From: Kappaphycus alvarezii
Taxonomy: Eukaryota; Rhodophyta; Florideophyceae; Gigartinales; Solieriaceae
DNA length: 64,000 bases
Assembly (NCBI GenBank): GCA_002205965.3
Contig: NADL03000775.1
Location: forward strand, 744,001 to 808,000
Direction of reading: 5' to 3'
Positions 50,352-62,278 of this stretch are shown piece by piece (the stretch's first letter is position 1; each line of letters begins with the position of its first letter). The position numbers and the translations under genes were made by a program. The notes under the pieces were generated by a model. That model searched no databases. It was not told where the DNA came from and worked only from the letters and a program-made list of their open reading frames with translations.

Positions 50352-52714
50352 TGTTTTTATAAAACAGTCCTTTCTGTAGGAGAGCGGTCCTCTCCACAAA
50401 TATTTATCTTCTTCTTCCCTGTGAGTTTTCAAATACAGCTCTTCTTACCAATTTTCATTTACGAACAAAATCATTAAACAAATAGAACAGCTGGAAGCCC
50501 GTTTCGATAATCGACTTGACATGATAACCCCGCAGCTCGAGAGACTTGCTCTTACCATCAAGAAGAACCAGCCTTGGACCCTTAACGCCACATAAGTCTG
50601 CTCCTACTGCCACAAGCCTGCCCAATATGAAAACAGATGTCCTGACGATCCACATAGAATCACTCATTGTGGGAATGTCCTATGTCTCCTTGATTAATAG
50701 ACAGCTACCAATTGGACGTTTTCTTCGCGAAATATTGGAGGCCCTTCGGCCCTCCGTTATTTCGCGAAGACAACACCGAGATAATTTCCTATTTTGCAAT
50801 TATTATTTGCATGTTCTTCCAAACAATTCACAGGGCGCACCTTACTCGTGAAGAAAAGATTCTTTTGTTGCGAGTTTTAAGACTCGGTGCCAGAAATGTT
50901 CGCATAGTACATCTATCATCTAACATTTGGAAGTATTGGAGAAACAAAACCAGAATAGCTCAGTAGAGACCAATATGAAACCATACGCAGGATGTATAAA
51001 ACTCCAAACCAAGGGGCAGAGCTGGTCATTGCACGGTACAAACTATCCCACAATATCCGGAATCAGTTACTGCCATATCTGTTCAGTCAACCATATAGTC
51101 TCCCTGATAAATGGATAGGACTACTAGAAGAACACCAGGACCAGTGAAGAAGAGCCTGAAAGATCGTCTTCAATGGGAGGGCGTGTTGTTATAAAAACGT
51201 TTCCTTCTATAGGAGAGCGGTGCTCGCCACAAATTTCTGTCTTCTTCTTCCCTGTGAGTTTTAAAATCAACTCTTCCCAACAATTCCCATTCACCAACAA
51301 AATTATGAAACAAAGTTTCACCTATGAATCTAAACTCACTGTATATCTCCATTTCCATTTTATCTCTGAGGAGTTTGGTCCTCCTTTTTCAAAAAATTAT
51401 TCCGACTCGTGATCTGCTTCCTCCTCCAAATTCAGTTCCGATATTGGATCAAGCATATTTTTAGTTATTGCCCCGATTGCATGCAAATTCAAAGCTGCGG
51501 CATTACCTCACATTTTTTTATTCGTCTAAGGCCGTAAAAAGTTTCGAAGGCGTCGCCGTATTTAATGCTCGAAATAGACGTCGCTGGGGAAACCCCCGCC
51601 ATCTACCACGCTATCGGCTCACCCCACGTTGGCCCTCAACCTGACCAAAATGTGCCCTTCCTTCATTGAACATCGCCAAGTCATCCCGAGGCCGCCTCCC
51701 ACTCTAAACCCTGGCCCTGATGGAAAATATTCCAACGGATTATGATGCGTCTTGTAGGAGAATGGACCAGGAACGCGTTCGGTAGTGGGCCCCTCGGCAC
51801 TGCTTTGAAGAGTCAGAAGAGACAGAGAAGGAAATAGAGGAAGAGGAGGCAGAAGAAGAAGAAGTAGAGGAGGAGGAGGAGGACCGGGTGGACTAGTGGG
51901 AGCCACTAGTGTTCAACGGCGCGGGAGCTGCTGTGGAGAACGAAGGGGAGACTGAGTTCGTAATCGTTGTTTCTGACTCTTCTGGTAAGGTCGAAGAGTA
52001 AGATGAAGAGGGGGACGAAGAGGATGAGATGAAGGGAGACATGGAAAGTGTCGAAATGGTGAAGAGGGGGTCAGAAAGTATGTACCTGGTGGTCTTCACG
52101 CTGGAACCAGATAGGGCACCTCTAGTGGTTTATATATCTCCCAGGAGTAAATATAGAATTGAAACCCGTTCGCGGATATTTGTGGGGACTTCTTGGATAG
52201 AATGGATATTTTGGAGGAATTATTTGATAATGGTCTCGAAGACTAATATTTTAAGGAAGTTATCTAGATATTTATCCTAACAGTATCTGCAGATAGTCTT
52301 GCTTGTTCACACGATTCCATTTGATGCATTTTTTGGTAATGAGTATATTTGTGTGAGAATTTTGGGTTACCAAAAAAAGTCTAAATAAGCTGAGTAAACT
52401 TCTTCTTCTTATGGAGGTCAAGCAAGTTGAAAGACAACTATAAGTCAGTCTCGAGTAGTAGGAAGCTGAGAGTCAACATCAGACCCAAGAAAAAGTTTTC
52501 TTACGCTGGTCAAAGACCATCAGAGGTGGTAACAATCCATCCGAGGGATATCCTGCCCCTTTGATACTTACTTGTAGCCCTTTCAACTGTCGTCCTTATC
52601 CACCCCTTTTTGTTTTCTCAACTATGCCACGGTAGCACTTTTTTCGCTTGCAACACCTCCTTCTTGGGGTAATTGCATCTGAGTATCTCTTTTTCCGACG
52701 TTTTACCCCTGTCA
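50352..52714 (+). mobile_element. Gypsy-4: internally deleted relative of Gypsy-2
   Basis: A short 5' LTR remnant (about 50352-50480) matches the start of the full 3' LTR (51184-52714). Between them only a piece of gag (SYCHKPAQYENRCPDDP-type codons, about 50490-50660) and a piece of the post-integrase domain (ISYFAIIICMFFQ, about 50785-50825) remain. The whole pol is absent. It is broken and non-autonomous. Confidence 0.7.
51184..52714 (+). repeat. Gypsy-4 3' LTR
   Basis: A 1531-bp LTR beginning TGTTGTTATAAAAACG and ending CCCCTGTCA. The downstream third matches the Gypsy-2 LTR (for example GGATATTTGTGGGGACT, and GTCAAGCAAGTTG with the following AGACAACT), while the first part is different. 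A Glu-rich coding-like run (about 51835-51890) stands where Gypsy-2 has its acidic frame. Confidence 0.75.
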
Positions 52715-53537
52715 ATAGTTTCTCACAATTAGACGTTTCGAAATCATTCTCAGCTTTAAGGAGTTTTGGTGACTACGGCTCGCTCTTCGGCCGCACGGAG
52801 CAAGAGGATTCGAAGAATTTGACTTCGTAAACCTAAGTTGCAGCGGAATTTGGTGAGCCTCGCAACTCTGTTCGAATAAAATAGTGTTAAGTAAGGCCCT
52901 CCAAGGCTCATCCAATATGAGATGAACAAATTCGACAGTTACTCATTCGCAGTGGCTTTTGACTGAAATCGTGCTACTTTCCCTTGGTCTCCCTCGCTCG
53001 ACCTTCGACTCTTTTTCTGAAGGTTCATGAACTAACGTGTACGAACTGCCAAATTACTCTAATTCTTGAGCTTCTGACCCCTTGAGAAGCCGTTTTCGCA
53101 CTCCAGAAAACCTAATCATCTCTCTGGGAGTGCGCGAGAGCGAGAGAGCAGAGAGAACCCGTTCAGGCGTTATGGCGTGGAAGTTCTTGGAAGGGGCCCT
53201 TCACCAAAAAGTGGAGTATTTCGCTGTCTTGACTCGTTGGACTTAGCTTTCTGCACCGTCTTTTCGCACCTTCTATCGTTTGTCTTGTGGCCTGATTGCC
53301 GACTGTCGTCTCTACATTACCTACCTTACGTTTGTCTTGTAGCCCGACATAGCCTCTCATCTCTTCACCACAAACGGTTTGCTCGGTGCGTATGGCCGCT
53401 CCAGCTTTTTGTTTCATTCTATTTCGTCTCTGTATTTCATACCCAGTTTTGTCTCACGGCCCTCATCTGTTTGCAGCAGTAATTGATCTCTGTCCTACTT
53501 TTATTGCGCCGACATAAACAAATCTCCTCCGTCCTGA
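52715..53537. other. Stretch with no recognised gene, perhaps the Copia-3 LTR
   Basis: No coding signature was found. It may include the 5' LTR of Copia-3, but since the 3' end of that element is lost I cannot define it by comparison. Confidence 0.25.
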
Positions 53538-54276
53538 GCTAACACTCCAAATCCTCAGTGGTTATCTGTCGAACTGTCCTCAAACGAGGAATTGAAATCT
53601 CCCCTAACGATCCAGTCGTGCGGCATATCCGTTTTCCGCCACCCTCTTCTTCAAACCATCGACAACCTCAAGAAGAGTTTCGTCGTAAATGCCGCTTTAT
53701 AGTCAACTCTGCGGTCGAGTCCGACGGTGAAGGAGGCGACATAACTTCAACCGCAACTACTCCGAGGTTGCCGAAATCCTTCCTTCTCCCCCAAAGAAGA
53801 AAGACTTTCTTCAACACATTCTCGCTCTAGGCAAGAAGAAAAAGGTGGCTAGGCACTCATCAAAGAAGAATTCTCGTCTTCTATCAAAGCGCCTCGTCTC
53901 TCAACCATGTCTTCGCTTACAACCCTTGCCTGTATCCTCTACCCGTATATCAAAGCCAAGGGGAAAGAAAGAAGTCACACCAGCCGAAGTGATATCTCTA
54001 GTATCTCCATCTCCAGTGCCTCAAGACTCGACTCCAGTTGCCATTCATTCTCCATTTTCGCCTGCTACTCCTCCCGATTGTAACCCTCCTCCCATTCCAA
54101 GGATCCCAATTCCTCTTTCAGTCGAACCGCTCTCTCCGGGCCCACTTTCTCAGGGACCAGCTGCTTTTGTCATCAATCCAAAATCATCTTTACTCACGTG
54201 CGATCTTTTTGAGCTGAAAGTCTCAGGTCCAAAGCAGCTAGAGCAGCATAGAGGTGGTAAGAATTGTCGCAATTGA
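53538..54276 (+). other. Two Pro/Ser-rich frames before Copia-3 gag
   Basis: Frames at 53558-53830 and 53845-54276 (90 and 143 residues) are rich in Pro, Ser, Lys and Arg. The second has SPSPVPQDSTPVAIHSPFSP and similar low-complexity stretches. I recognise no family. They could be an accessory product of Copia-3 or unrelated. Confidence 0.25.
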
Positions 54277-54440
54277 GTTGAACGGAATTATGCCATCACT
54301 CCCTGTGCTTGCTGCCACCGCATTTTCCAAACAAGACACGATCGCAACAGGCACGTTACTCGAAAGAATAAGTAAGCTTATCTAGACTCCCCGTTCACCA
54401 CATCTTCGTAAGCACAGATCTTTGATTCCTGCGTTTTGTC

Positions 54441-55250
54441 ATGGACTCCTCTGGTCTTCGTATCGAAACTCTTGAAAAGCTACGTGATAATACCGTTCAA
54501 ATCTGGAAATCAAGGATGCAGCTCGTGCTGGCATTGAAAGAGGTCGATGAACATCTTACTGAAGATCCTCCAGAGTTATCTTCGCCGACATACTCCTCCT
54601 GGAAGAATGCTAACTGTAAGGCCAGAGCCATGATTGGACTAACTCTATCGGACACTCACCTAGAGCAGGTCCAGCATGCCAGTACTGCCAAAATAATGCG
54701 GTCTCTCATCTGCGATATATTTGAGAAACTCACGCTTCTCAATAAGCTCGCTGCCAGGCGACGTTTCTACACTGCAAAGATGAATTTTACCGAAAAAGTG
54801 CTCCCATTGGCCGCTCGTATTCGGCAACTTGCGGCCACCTTGAAGTCGATGTCCATCACGTAGAAGACTGCGAGATGGACATTTCTTTTCTTAACGGACT
54901 CCCTGATCGCTTTGACAGTAGTATTTCAGCACTTGACGCGGCTCATATTGACGACGAGAAACTATCATTCGAATTCGTCCAGAGAAATTGCCATCAGAAA
55001 GAGCAACTTCATGCTCAGCGTGATCAAGATGCTCTAAAGACTGCTGAGACAGCTGCTCTCTTCGGAAGCCGGGCGCTTCAGCATCGCAATGGAACTTCTT
55101 CAGAAGTCTGTATCCACTGTGGAAAGCATCGAGATAGCAGTCGCTGCTTCAAAAAGTTCCCGCACCTCGCTCCGAAAGGTCACCCAGCTCGTGCGCATCT
55201 CGAAAAAGCAAGGAAAAGTAGTGTAAAGGCACTTAATGCCTCAGAAAATG
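54441..55250 (+). pseudogene. Copia-3 gag
   Basis: It starts MDSSGLRIETLEKLRDNTVQ with WKSRMQLVLALKEVDEHL, the usual opening of copia gag (UBN2-type). It goes on with a WKNANCKARAMIGLTLSD block and, near 54880-54960, FLNGLPDRFDSSISAL. A Cys/His cluster CIHCGKHRDSSRC lies near 55112-55150 in place of the knuckle. Confidence 0.75.
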
Positions 55251-56591
55251 GCGGAAACAGATATCACTCACGATGCTGTCTGCTTGTTCACAGCACACTC
55301 TCCTGTACAAAAGATATCGCTGCACTCAATTGGAAGTATACCTCCACTATCTAATCAGTACATAATTGACTCAGGTTTTACGTCGCACGTAACGCATGAC
55401 CGCTCGGCATTTATCAATTACAAGCCTCTTGTCTCCCCTTCAACTTTGGGCTTGGGAGCTGATTCTTCTGCCTTAATAGTAGGACGAGGAGGTGTCTTCT
55501 TGATGATATACAGCAACGGGGCAAGCACTCAATGCAAAATATGTAACGTGCTGCAGGTTCCAACGATTCGATACCAGTTGCTCCCGGTGTCTGCTATGTC
55601 GAAACATGGTATTGAGACTCGCTTCAAAATTGAAGGGGCTGCACTTAATCGTCAATTCGACTCACATCCAATCCTAACCGGTAGCCTGACCAATGGCCTT
55701 TACACATTGGACATAGTTCAAGAGAAAGTGAATAAGCAAGAAAACTCACAAATTTCCCTGGTCTTCTCTTTTGCAACATGGCACCAGCGATTAGCTCACG
55801 TGAATAATTCATCTATCAAATCAATGGTCAACAGAGAAGTTGTTACTGGAATCCATCTTGTGAAAGACGACAAAAATAACGGAACATGCGTCGGATGTAT
55901 ACTTGGAAAATCGCGTCTTGCTCCCTTACCATCGCAAATGCATATTCAGTCGACTAAATCACTTCAGCTAGTCCATTCAGATGTTTTAGGGCCAATTCAA
56001 ACTCCCTCATTGGCAGGTGCAAGGTATTTTGTCTCATTCATTGACGATTTCTCGAAGTGGACCGTTGTGTACCCTATATCACATAAGTAAATGGTTCTTG
56101 AATGCTTTCAAAACTGCAAAAAATTTGCAGAGAAGCATAACAGCCAGTCGCTTCAATTTCTTCACATCCATGTGTTTTCCGAATCTGCCTCTACCCCTGA
56201 AGAATATCAGATCGTCATCAAGACTCTGTGGTCAAATAACGGTGGCGAGTACCTCTCAACTGCCTTCAAAGACTTCTTAATCAAACAAAATATCAAACAC
56301 CAGCTCACCGTAGCTCACACTCCTCAACGAAATGGAACCACGGAGCGAATGAACCGCACTCTTCTCAACCTTGTCCGTTCCATGCTACACCACAAGTCAC
56401 TCTCGAAACAATTCTGGGCGGAAGCACTTTCAACAGCTGTCTATGTCCTTAACCGAATCATATCGAGCTCCTTGCCTGGGGACAAAACTCCGTTTCGTCT
56501 TTGGAATGTAATTGCGCCCAATCTATCACATATGCCAGTATTCGGTTCTCAGTGCTGGTACGTCGTGCCGAGGAAGCGACTCAAGAAATAA
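55236..56591 (+). pseudogene. Copia-3 protease and integrase
   Basis: The protease active site is seen as IIDSGFTSHVTHD (about 55362-55400). The pre-integrase zinc module is HQRLAHVNNSSI with CVGCILGKSR (about 55780-55920). The core shows HSDVLGPIQTPS (first Asp, about 55975-56010), WSNNGGEYLS (second catalytic block, about 56228-56260) and TERMNRTLLN (Glu, about 56340-56370). All are standard copia motifs. Confidence 0.8.
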
Positions 56592-57237
56592 GATCCCAGG
56601 TCTCGTTAGGCGCTTATGATGGGATATTTTTCTCGGTGTAAAGGGTACAAACTTTGGGATATTGATTCGAAGAAAACGGTTGTTTCCCTGGTTGTGCTGT
56701 TAAATGAGGAAAGTGATTTTACGTCAACATCGGGTACAATTGACAATCTAGAATACTTTGCGGAACACGATATCAAAACTAACGATACCTCCGAAGATCA
56801 TTCTGATGATTATAACTTGCAAGATGAATTACAGAATAGCCAACAAATTGCTGATTCTACGGCTCAAGCTCAACAAAATGAGCCCGAAATTATTGCTCCC
56901 CGTAGATCCTCCAGAATTTCTAGAAAGCCAAGACGCTTCTCTGATTCAGAACCAGCACTTATTTCTACTATAGTACCTGACTAATAAGAAGATATTTCTG
57001 CCATAATATCGGCTTTTGGAAGCCTGGAATCCAGAAGGAGAAAGATTCCATACAGGAAAATGGAACTTTTGGGCTCGTTCCGTGTAAGCAAAGAATGCAC
57101 TTGATCCCTTGCTGTTATGTCTTTCGCGTTAAGCCTGACGTTGGGCCGAAAGTCCGAATAGTCGCTAAAGGTTTCAGACAAGTTCCAGGGTTGAAATATA
57201 ACGACACCAATGCTCCTGTATCTTCTGTTATTCTTTC
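56592..57237 (+). pseudogene. Copia-3 integrase tail and reverse transcriptase start
   Basis: GYFSRCKGYKLWD is the usual link after the integrase core. An acidic Gln/Asp stretch and PRRSSRISRKPRR follow. RIVAKGFRQVPGLKYNDTNA (about 57148-57210) is the opening of copia reverse transcriptase (usually KARLVAKGFxQ). The rest is missing. Confidence 0.7.
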
Positions 57238-57642
57238 TCGTTCACATGATTCCATTTGCTGCATTTTACGGTTCTTAGTATGTTTCTTTGAGACTTTAGG
57301 GTTAGCCGAAAAGTCTATATAAGCTGAGTAAACTGCTTCCTCCTGTGGAGATCAAGCAATTTGGCTGACAACTTCAAGTCAAGTCCCGAGTAGTAGGAAG
57401 TTGATAGTCAACTTCAGACCCGAGGAACATTTTTCCTACGCTGGTCGCAGAGCATCAGTGGTAGACCCTGCCCCTTCCATACTTGCTTGTAGCCCTCTCA
57501 ACTCTCTTCCATATACACTATTTTTGTTCCTTCAGCTATACCACGGTAGCACTTTTGTCGCTTGCAATAACTATTTCTCCACACCTCCTTCTTGGGTAAT
57601 TGGTTCTGAGTATCTCTTTTTCCCGACGATTTACCCCTATCA
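57238..57642 (+). repeat. Gypsy-3 5' LTR, downstream part only
   Basis: It matches the last 400 bp of the Gypsy-2 LTR, including TATATAAG at 57316-57323 and the end TTTACCCCTATCA. The upstream LTR part is missing at the junction with Copia-3. Confidence 0.8.
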
Positions 57643-57730
57643 TTTGGTACTCTTATGGAGGGGGTTGCACCCGAGGTATTCGAGTTGAGCAGTATTAGGG
57701 AACACTTCGGGGGATTTCTTTTCTGTAATA

Positions 57731-58560
57731 ATGGATCTCAACGCTGCTCGTATAGCGTTCACACGGGGCAAGAGTGAAGATGTTGGGGAGTTACTCTATA
57801 TAAATTTTAACATTGTGATTCGTGAGAAAAGCGATGAAGAGGAGGCCACAAGTACCTTCGCCTATCTTTATGGTGATGCAAAACACAACTATAAGGCCAA
57901 GTTTATCAACGAGTGGTCTTTTAACGGGAACGAGCGTAACTTCGGTGAGGTATGTGAGTGGATTGTGAAATAGTATGCTCGGGAGGTAGAATCAGATGAG
58001 ATGATTTGTACCGCCATAGAGGCCCGGCTCAACTTCGACGATTTTTTAAGCTCATTGGTATACTTGTGTGATCTCTATGAAAAGGCCGGGTTCAACGCCA
58101 AAGCCAAGTACGGAATGCTGCGTGAAGCGGCGATGGGGGATAAGCGGCTCTCCGATTTACTCCTCGTCAAGGGCCCTCACTTTTTTAATGAACTGAAGGA
58201 TACCATAGTAGGGTTTGTCAAAAATTTGGAGACATTTCAGTCACTGAGTGAGGTACCGAGGGAAACCCGTACATTGATGTCTATTGTACATCCTGAAAAG
58301 AATTATCAAAGGCAGGCTAACAGTGTAGCAGCTTTGGAATCTGCCAGGAGCGATGTCAAAAACTTGGAAGAAAGGTTGGAAACCCGATTGGATAATCTAC
58401 TTGACATGATAACCTCGCAGTTGGAAAGCCTTACTCTCAGCATTAAGAAGAACCAGTCTGGGGCCCCTACCCCAGAGGTCTGTTCCTACTGTCACAAGCC
58501 TGGACACTTTGCAAATAGGTGTCCTGATAATCTACATAGTAACACTCGTTGTGGAAAGTA
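57731..58560 (+). pseudogene. Gypsy-3 gag
   Basis: It starts MDLNAARIAFTRGKSEDVGE, aligning with Gypsy-2 gag. Capsid helices (ARLNFDDFLSSLVYLCDLY), a coiled-coil segment and a knuckle VCSYCHKPGHFANRC (about 58480-58525, a full CCHC) follow. Confidence 0.75.
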
Positions 58561-59906
58561 AAGTTCGGTCGATATGTGCGTCATGAAAATAACTGCTGGT
58601 GTAAAGACAACAGGAGAGCAAATCTATCGGACGCGAGAAGCGAGTCAGGACCAGAGGTGAAAATCTTACAAAATAGAAGAGAGCAAAGGTTGAATGATGC
58701 TGGTAACGTATCCATCGCTGAAGAGATTAGTCAAGTCAATGTGACAAAAAGGGATGGGGAAGGGAACATTTTATCGAAGAAACCTAGGCTAGAGTATGGA
58801 ATGCTGGAGCATATCCCAGCACCTGTACCTCCTCGGAACAAGAGATCTGATAAAGTCGTTCCAGGATTGGAAATCACCCCGGCCAAGAAGAAGAAAAAGA
58901 GTAAGAAATTGAAGAGTATCCCGAACGACGTACTAGAGTATGTGAAGAAGTACAATTTGGTGGCTGAGCTTGCATCAACCCCAACTGGAATAACGTTTGG
59001 CCAACTTTTGAGGGGCGACGCAGAGGATGCGAAAAAAGAACCCAAAAAAATTATCAGGTCTAATAAGTCCGCTAAGGGTAAGAAACTGTTTCTTCACTCG
59101 GCATTGACGGCACCAAGACGTCTCAAGCTAGTACTTATCAAAGTATTGGGAATGAAAACCCAAGCTCTTTTCGATTGGGGCGCTGTTCCAAACCTTAGTT
59201 CAGAAACTTTGGTGACAGATCTAGGTCTTGAAATTATTTCAACTACTCGAAGAATAACTGTGGCGGATGGAACCATCTCAAAATGCATGGGCACTGTTGA
59301 CAAGGATTCCGTGTTCTTTGGGGAAAAGTTTATGTAGACTTTCTTGTCATACCGGATCTCCCTCTCGATTCAATCAGTGGCTGCCCCACCATGGAAAGAC
59401 TAGGGACCTGCATTGACTTGGGCAACCAAATCTTTTCAGTTAATATTGACTGCAGAACCGTGAAGATGCCCATGGATTTCGATAAAAACACACCTCCGGA
59501 ACATTTAAGAGAATTGGACAGTAAAGATTTCACTTCTAGCAATGACAGCGAAGATTTCGAACCAAGTAACACCTTCGAAAGTGTAAAACGGTACGCTCGG
59601 GGATAATGAACATGGCATGGGACGACTATGATTCTGATTTTGAAACAGATGACGAATGGAATTCTTGGGTAGGTTTGAGACCTGAATATGTTTCTCTTTG
59701 CGATAATCTCGAATCAAGTACGGAATTCAGAGCATGAAAGAAGATCACCTTCGCAAAGAAAACAATAATATGTCGAATTAAATATCTGAAGATGTGAGCA
59801 CGCCGGAAAAGGTCCCTCAAATTTTGAGGGTGAGGATCAAGACCAGGACCAGCGCCAAATTGGAGAAATTCAAGAAAAATTACAGCACTTTCTAGCCCCC
59901 GCCTCA
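58561..59906 (+). pseudogene. Gypsy-3 protease and acidic linker
   Basis: A Lys-rich spacer (PAKKKKKSKKLKS) is followed by a protease-like block QALFDWGAVPNLSSETLV (about 59160-59217) and CPTMERLGTCIDLG, both aligned with Gypsy-2. The acidic linker extends to about 59890. Confidence 0.7.
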
Positions 59907-60860
59907 ATGAAAATATCCGACATGTTAACATTTTCCGAAGTAATTGCATGGAGCGCTTCCGATCTAAGACGAGCAATCGTACCGGTCACTCACTCATTTG
60001 AACTTACCGACTCTCAACCAATTTACCACAGGCCTAGACGTCAACCGCCAAAATATGACCAATTCATCTCAGAGAATGTTACAAGTATTCTGAAAAATGA
60101 TATTATTCAGCCGGTTTCATCACCATGGTCATTTCCAGTTGTGGTAGCACCAAAGAAAGATGGAAAACTTCGCTTTTGCGTCTATTACCGACAGCTGAAC
60201 CAGAGAATAATACGAGATCTGTTTCCGATTCTAAATATGGAGGAAATCCTCGAGGACTTGAAGGAATGGAGATATTTCACCTCAATCGACCTCTACACTG
60301 GCTATTGGCAGATTCCATTGGATGAAAATGGGAAAAAACAAATTTTACCAGCAAAGCAGGTACCTTCAGGTTCGAAGTTATGCCTTTTGGTCTCATGAAC
60401 GCCTCAGCTACATTCCAAAGAATGATGAACGAGATTTTGAAAGGACTTCATTTGCAAGAGTTTATATCAATGATGTGGTAATATTCTCAAAAACCTTGGA
60501 TCAGCACATATCGCATGTCAAGACAGTAGTGGAGAGGATAGCGGCATACAGCCTGAAAATTAAGTTGAGCAAATGCTTCTTTGCGAAAACTTCTATCCAA
60601 TTACTCGGTCATATCGTCGACCAAGAGGGAATTCGAGTGGATCCAGAGAAAACGAAAAAAATCAAGGTGGCACCAAAGCCCGCCTCAAAGATGGAGATTC
60701 GAAGCTTCTCAGGACTGGCCTTATACTACAGAAGATTCATCAAAGATTTCGCCAAGACTGCAGCACCGTTACATGCCAGCACTACAAAGAACGGACAATT
60801 TTGCTGGAACAAGGAAATGCAAACTGCATTTGAGGAGCTTTAAAATAAGCTATGTGCCCC
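59907..60860 (+). pseudogene. Gypsy-3 reverse transcriptase
   Basis: PVSSPWSFPVVVAPKKDGKL, YFTSIDLYTGYWQIPLDE, VYINDVVIFSKTLDQH and LLGHIVDQEGIRVDPEK follow in Ty3/gypsy order and align closely with Gypsy-2. Confidence 0.8.
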
Positions 60861-61390
60861 CCCAGTGCTCATGTATCCAGATTTCAAGAGACCATTTGTT
60901 GTGGAAACAGATGCCTCAGAACGGTCTTTGGGTGCCGTTCTGTCCCAAAAAGATGAAAATGGAAGACTACACCCAGTTCATTTCGCAAGTCGCACTCTGA
61001 ATGATGCGGAAAGGAGATACTCAGTCCGCGAAAAAGAAGCGCTCGCTGTTGTCTTCGCACTGAAAAAGTTTCGCGTGTACTTTTATCACTCGAGAAATTT
61101 GTCTTGATAAATGATCACCATGCACTTAAGACAACATTCCAAAAGAAAGATTTACATCACCGTTTGGCCCGATGGCTCGACATTTTCGCAGAATATAGGT
61201 TTGAAATTTTGTATAGGCCCGGACGCAATAATCAGCCTGCCGATCACCTATCCCGCTTGAGGGACCCACTGAGTCCAAATGAAAAAGATTCTAAGGACAT
61301 CGTCGGAGTTGCCGAGGGGAAAGTGCAGAACAATAACGACTACGAAAGTAATCTTCACGGACTAATTAAATTCCTTGATGGACTAGAAAT
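60861..61390 (+). pseudogene. Gypsy-3 RNase H
   Basis: VVETDASERSLGAVLSQ, FASRTLNDAERRYSVREKEA and YRPGRNNQPADHLSRL match the RNase H of Gypsy-2. Confidence 0.8.
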
Positions 61391-62278
61391 GAGAAAAGTT
61401 GATCTGGGACACAGAAATTGGGTACGCAGGAACCAAAAGGCTTTTACATTGTGGAATGGGAAACTCTTCCGACACTTAAAAGCCGTTCCTCGACTAGTGG
61501 CCCCTTTGAAAGAAAGAATGAAGATCTTGAGGACTTTTCATGATGAGTTAGGGCATTGGGATCTCGAAACAACCAAAAAATTCATTACGGAGAGATTCTG
61601 GTGGCCCTGTATCTATAAAGACGTCTGTAATTTCGTGAAAAGCTGCGACAACTGTCAAAAATTCACTCCGATATAAAAGAATAAGACAACTCTAAGCTTT
61701 CCAGTTTCCGGTCTTTCTGAAACCTTCTCAATTGACTTTGCCTGCCCATTCAAGGAAATGTCTTCCGGAAAAAAATATATCCTTATAGGGGTGGAACATC
61801 TTAATAGATGGCCAACAGCAGTTGCAGTTGAGGAGGCCAATGCTGAGGTGATCCTGAGATTCATCGAAAAAGAAATAATTGAACCCTTTGGTCTTCCAAA
61901 AAGGACCATCTCGTATTGCTCCCTTTGTTTACTGCAACTTCACTGCTTCGTTTCTTGGAAGAGAAAGGGATTCAGCTGAAGACTGTTCTCTCATACGCTC
62001 CTACGTCAAACGTGAAAGCGGAGAGGATGGTTGGAACCATCAAACGAGCGATATCTAAAATTATGTCGGAGAATTTAATCCAGTGGGAAGATGGCTTACC
62101 AAAAGTGTTACACGGCTATGGTCGAAGAAGAGGAACAAGTGGACGCTCACCATTCGAGCTAATGCACGGAAGGGCTTCTAGAATGTTACAGGGAGACACG
62201 GAAAAAATATTATCGATGAAAAGAGTAGAGAAGTCGAACTACTGGCCACCGAAGGCTGGAGATCGCACCACGCGCTAA
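61391..62278 (+). pseudogene. Gypsy-3 integrase
   Basis: The zinc module is FHDELGHWDLE with CDNCQK (about 61540-61660). The core blocks start at FSIDFACPF (about 61728), and KAERMVGTIKRAISK with its Glu lies near 62017-62060. Confidence 0.75.

Larger units (their letters stand above)
52715..57237 (+). mobile_element. Copia-3: truncated Ty1/copia element
   Basis: Recognisable gag, knuckle, protease, integrase and the very start of reverse transcriptase follow in Ty1/copia order. Sequence stops in reverse transcriptase, where the truncated LTR of Gypsy-3 begins near 57238. The left limit is uncertain. The element is broken: it has lost its 3' third and has a few further breaks. Confidence 0.65.
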
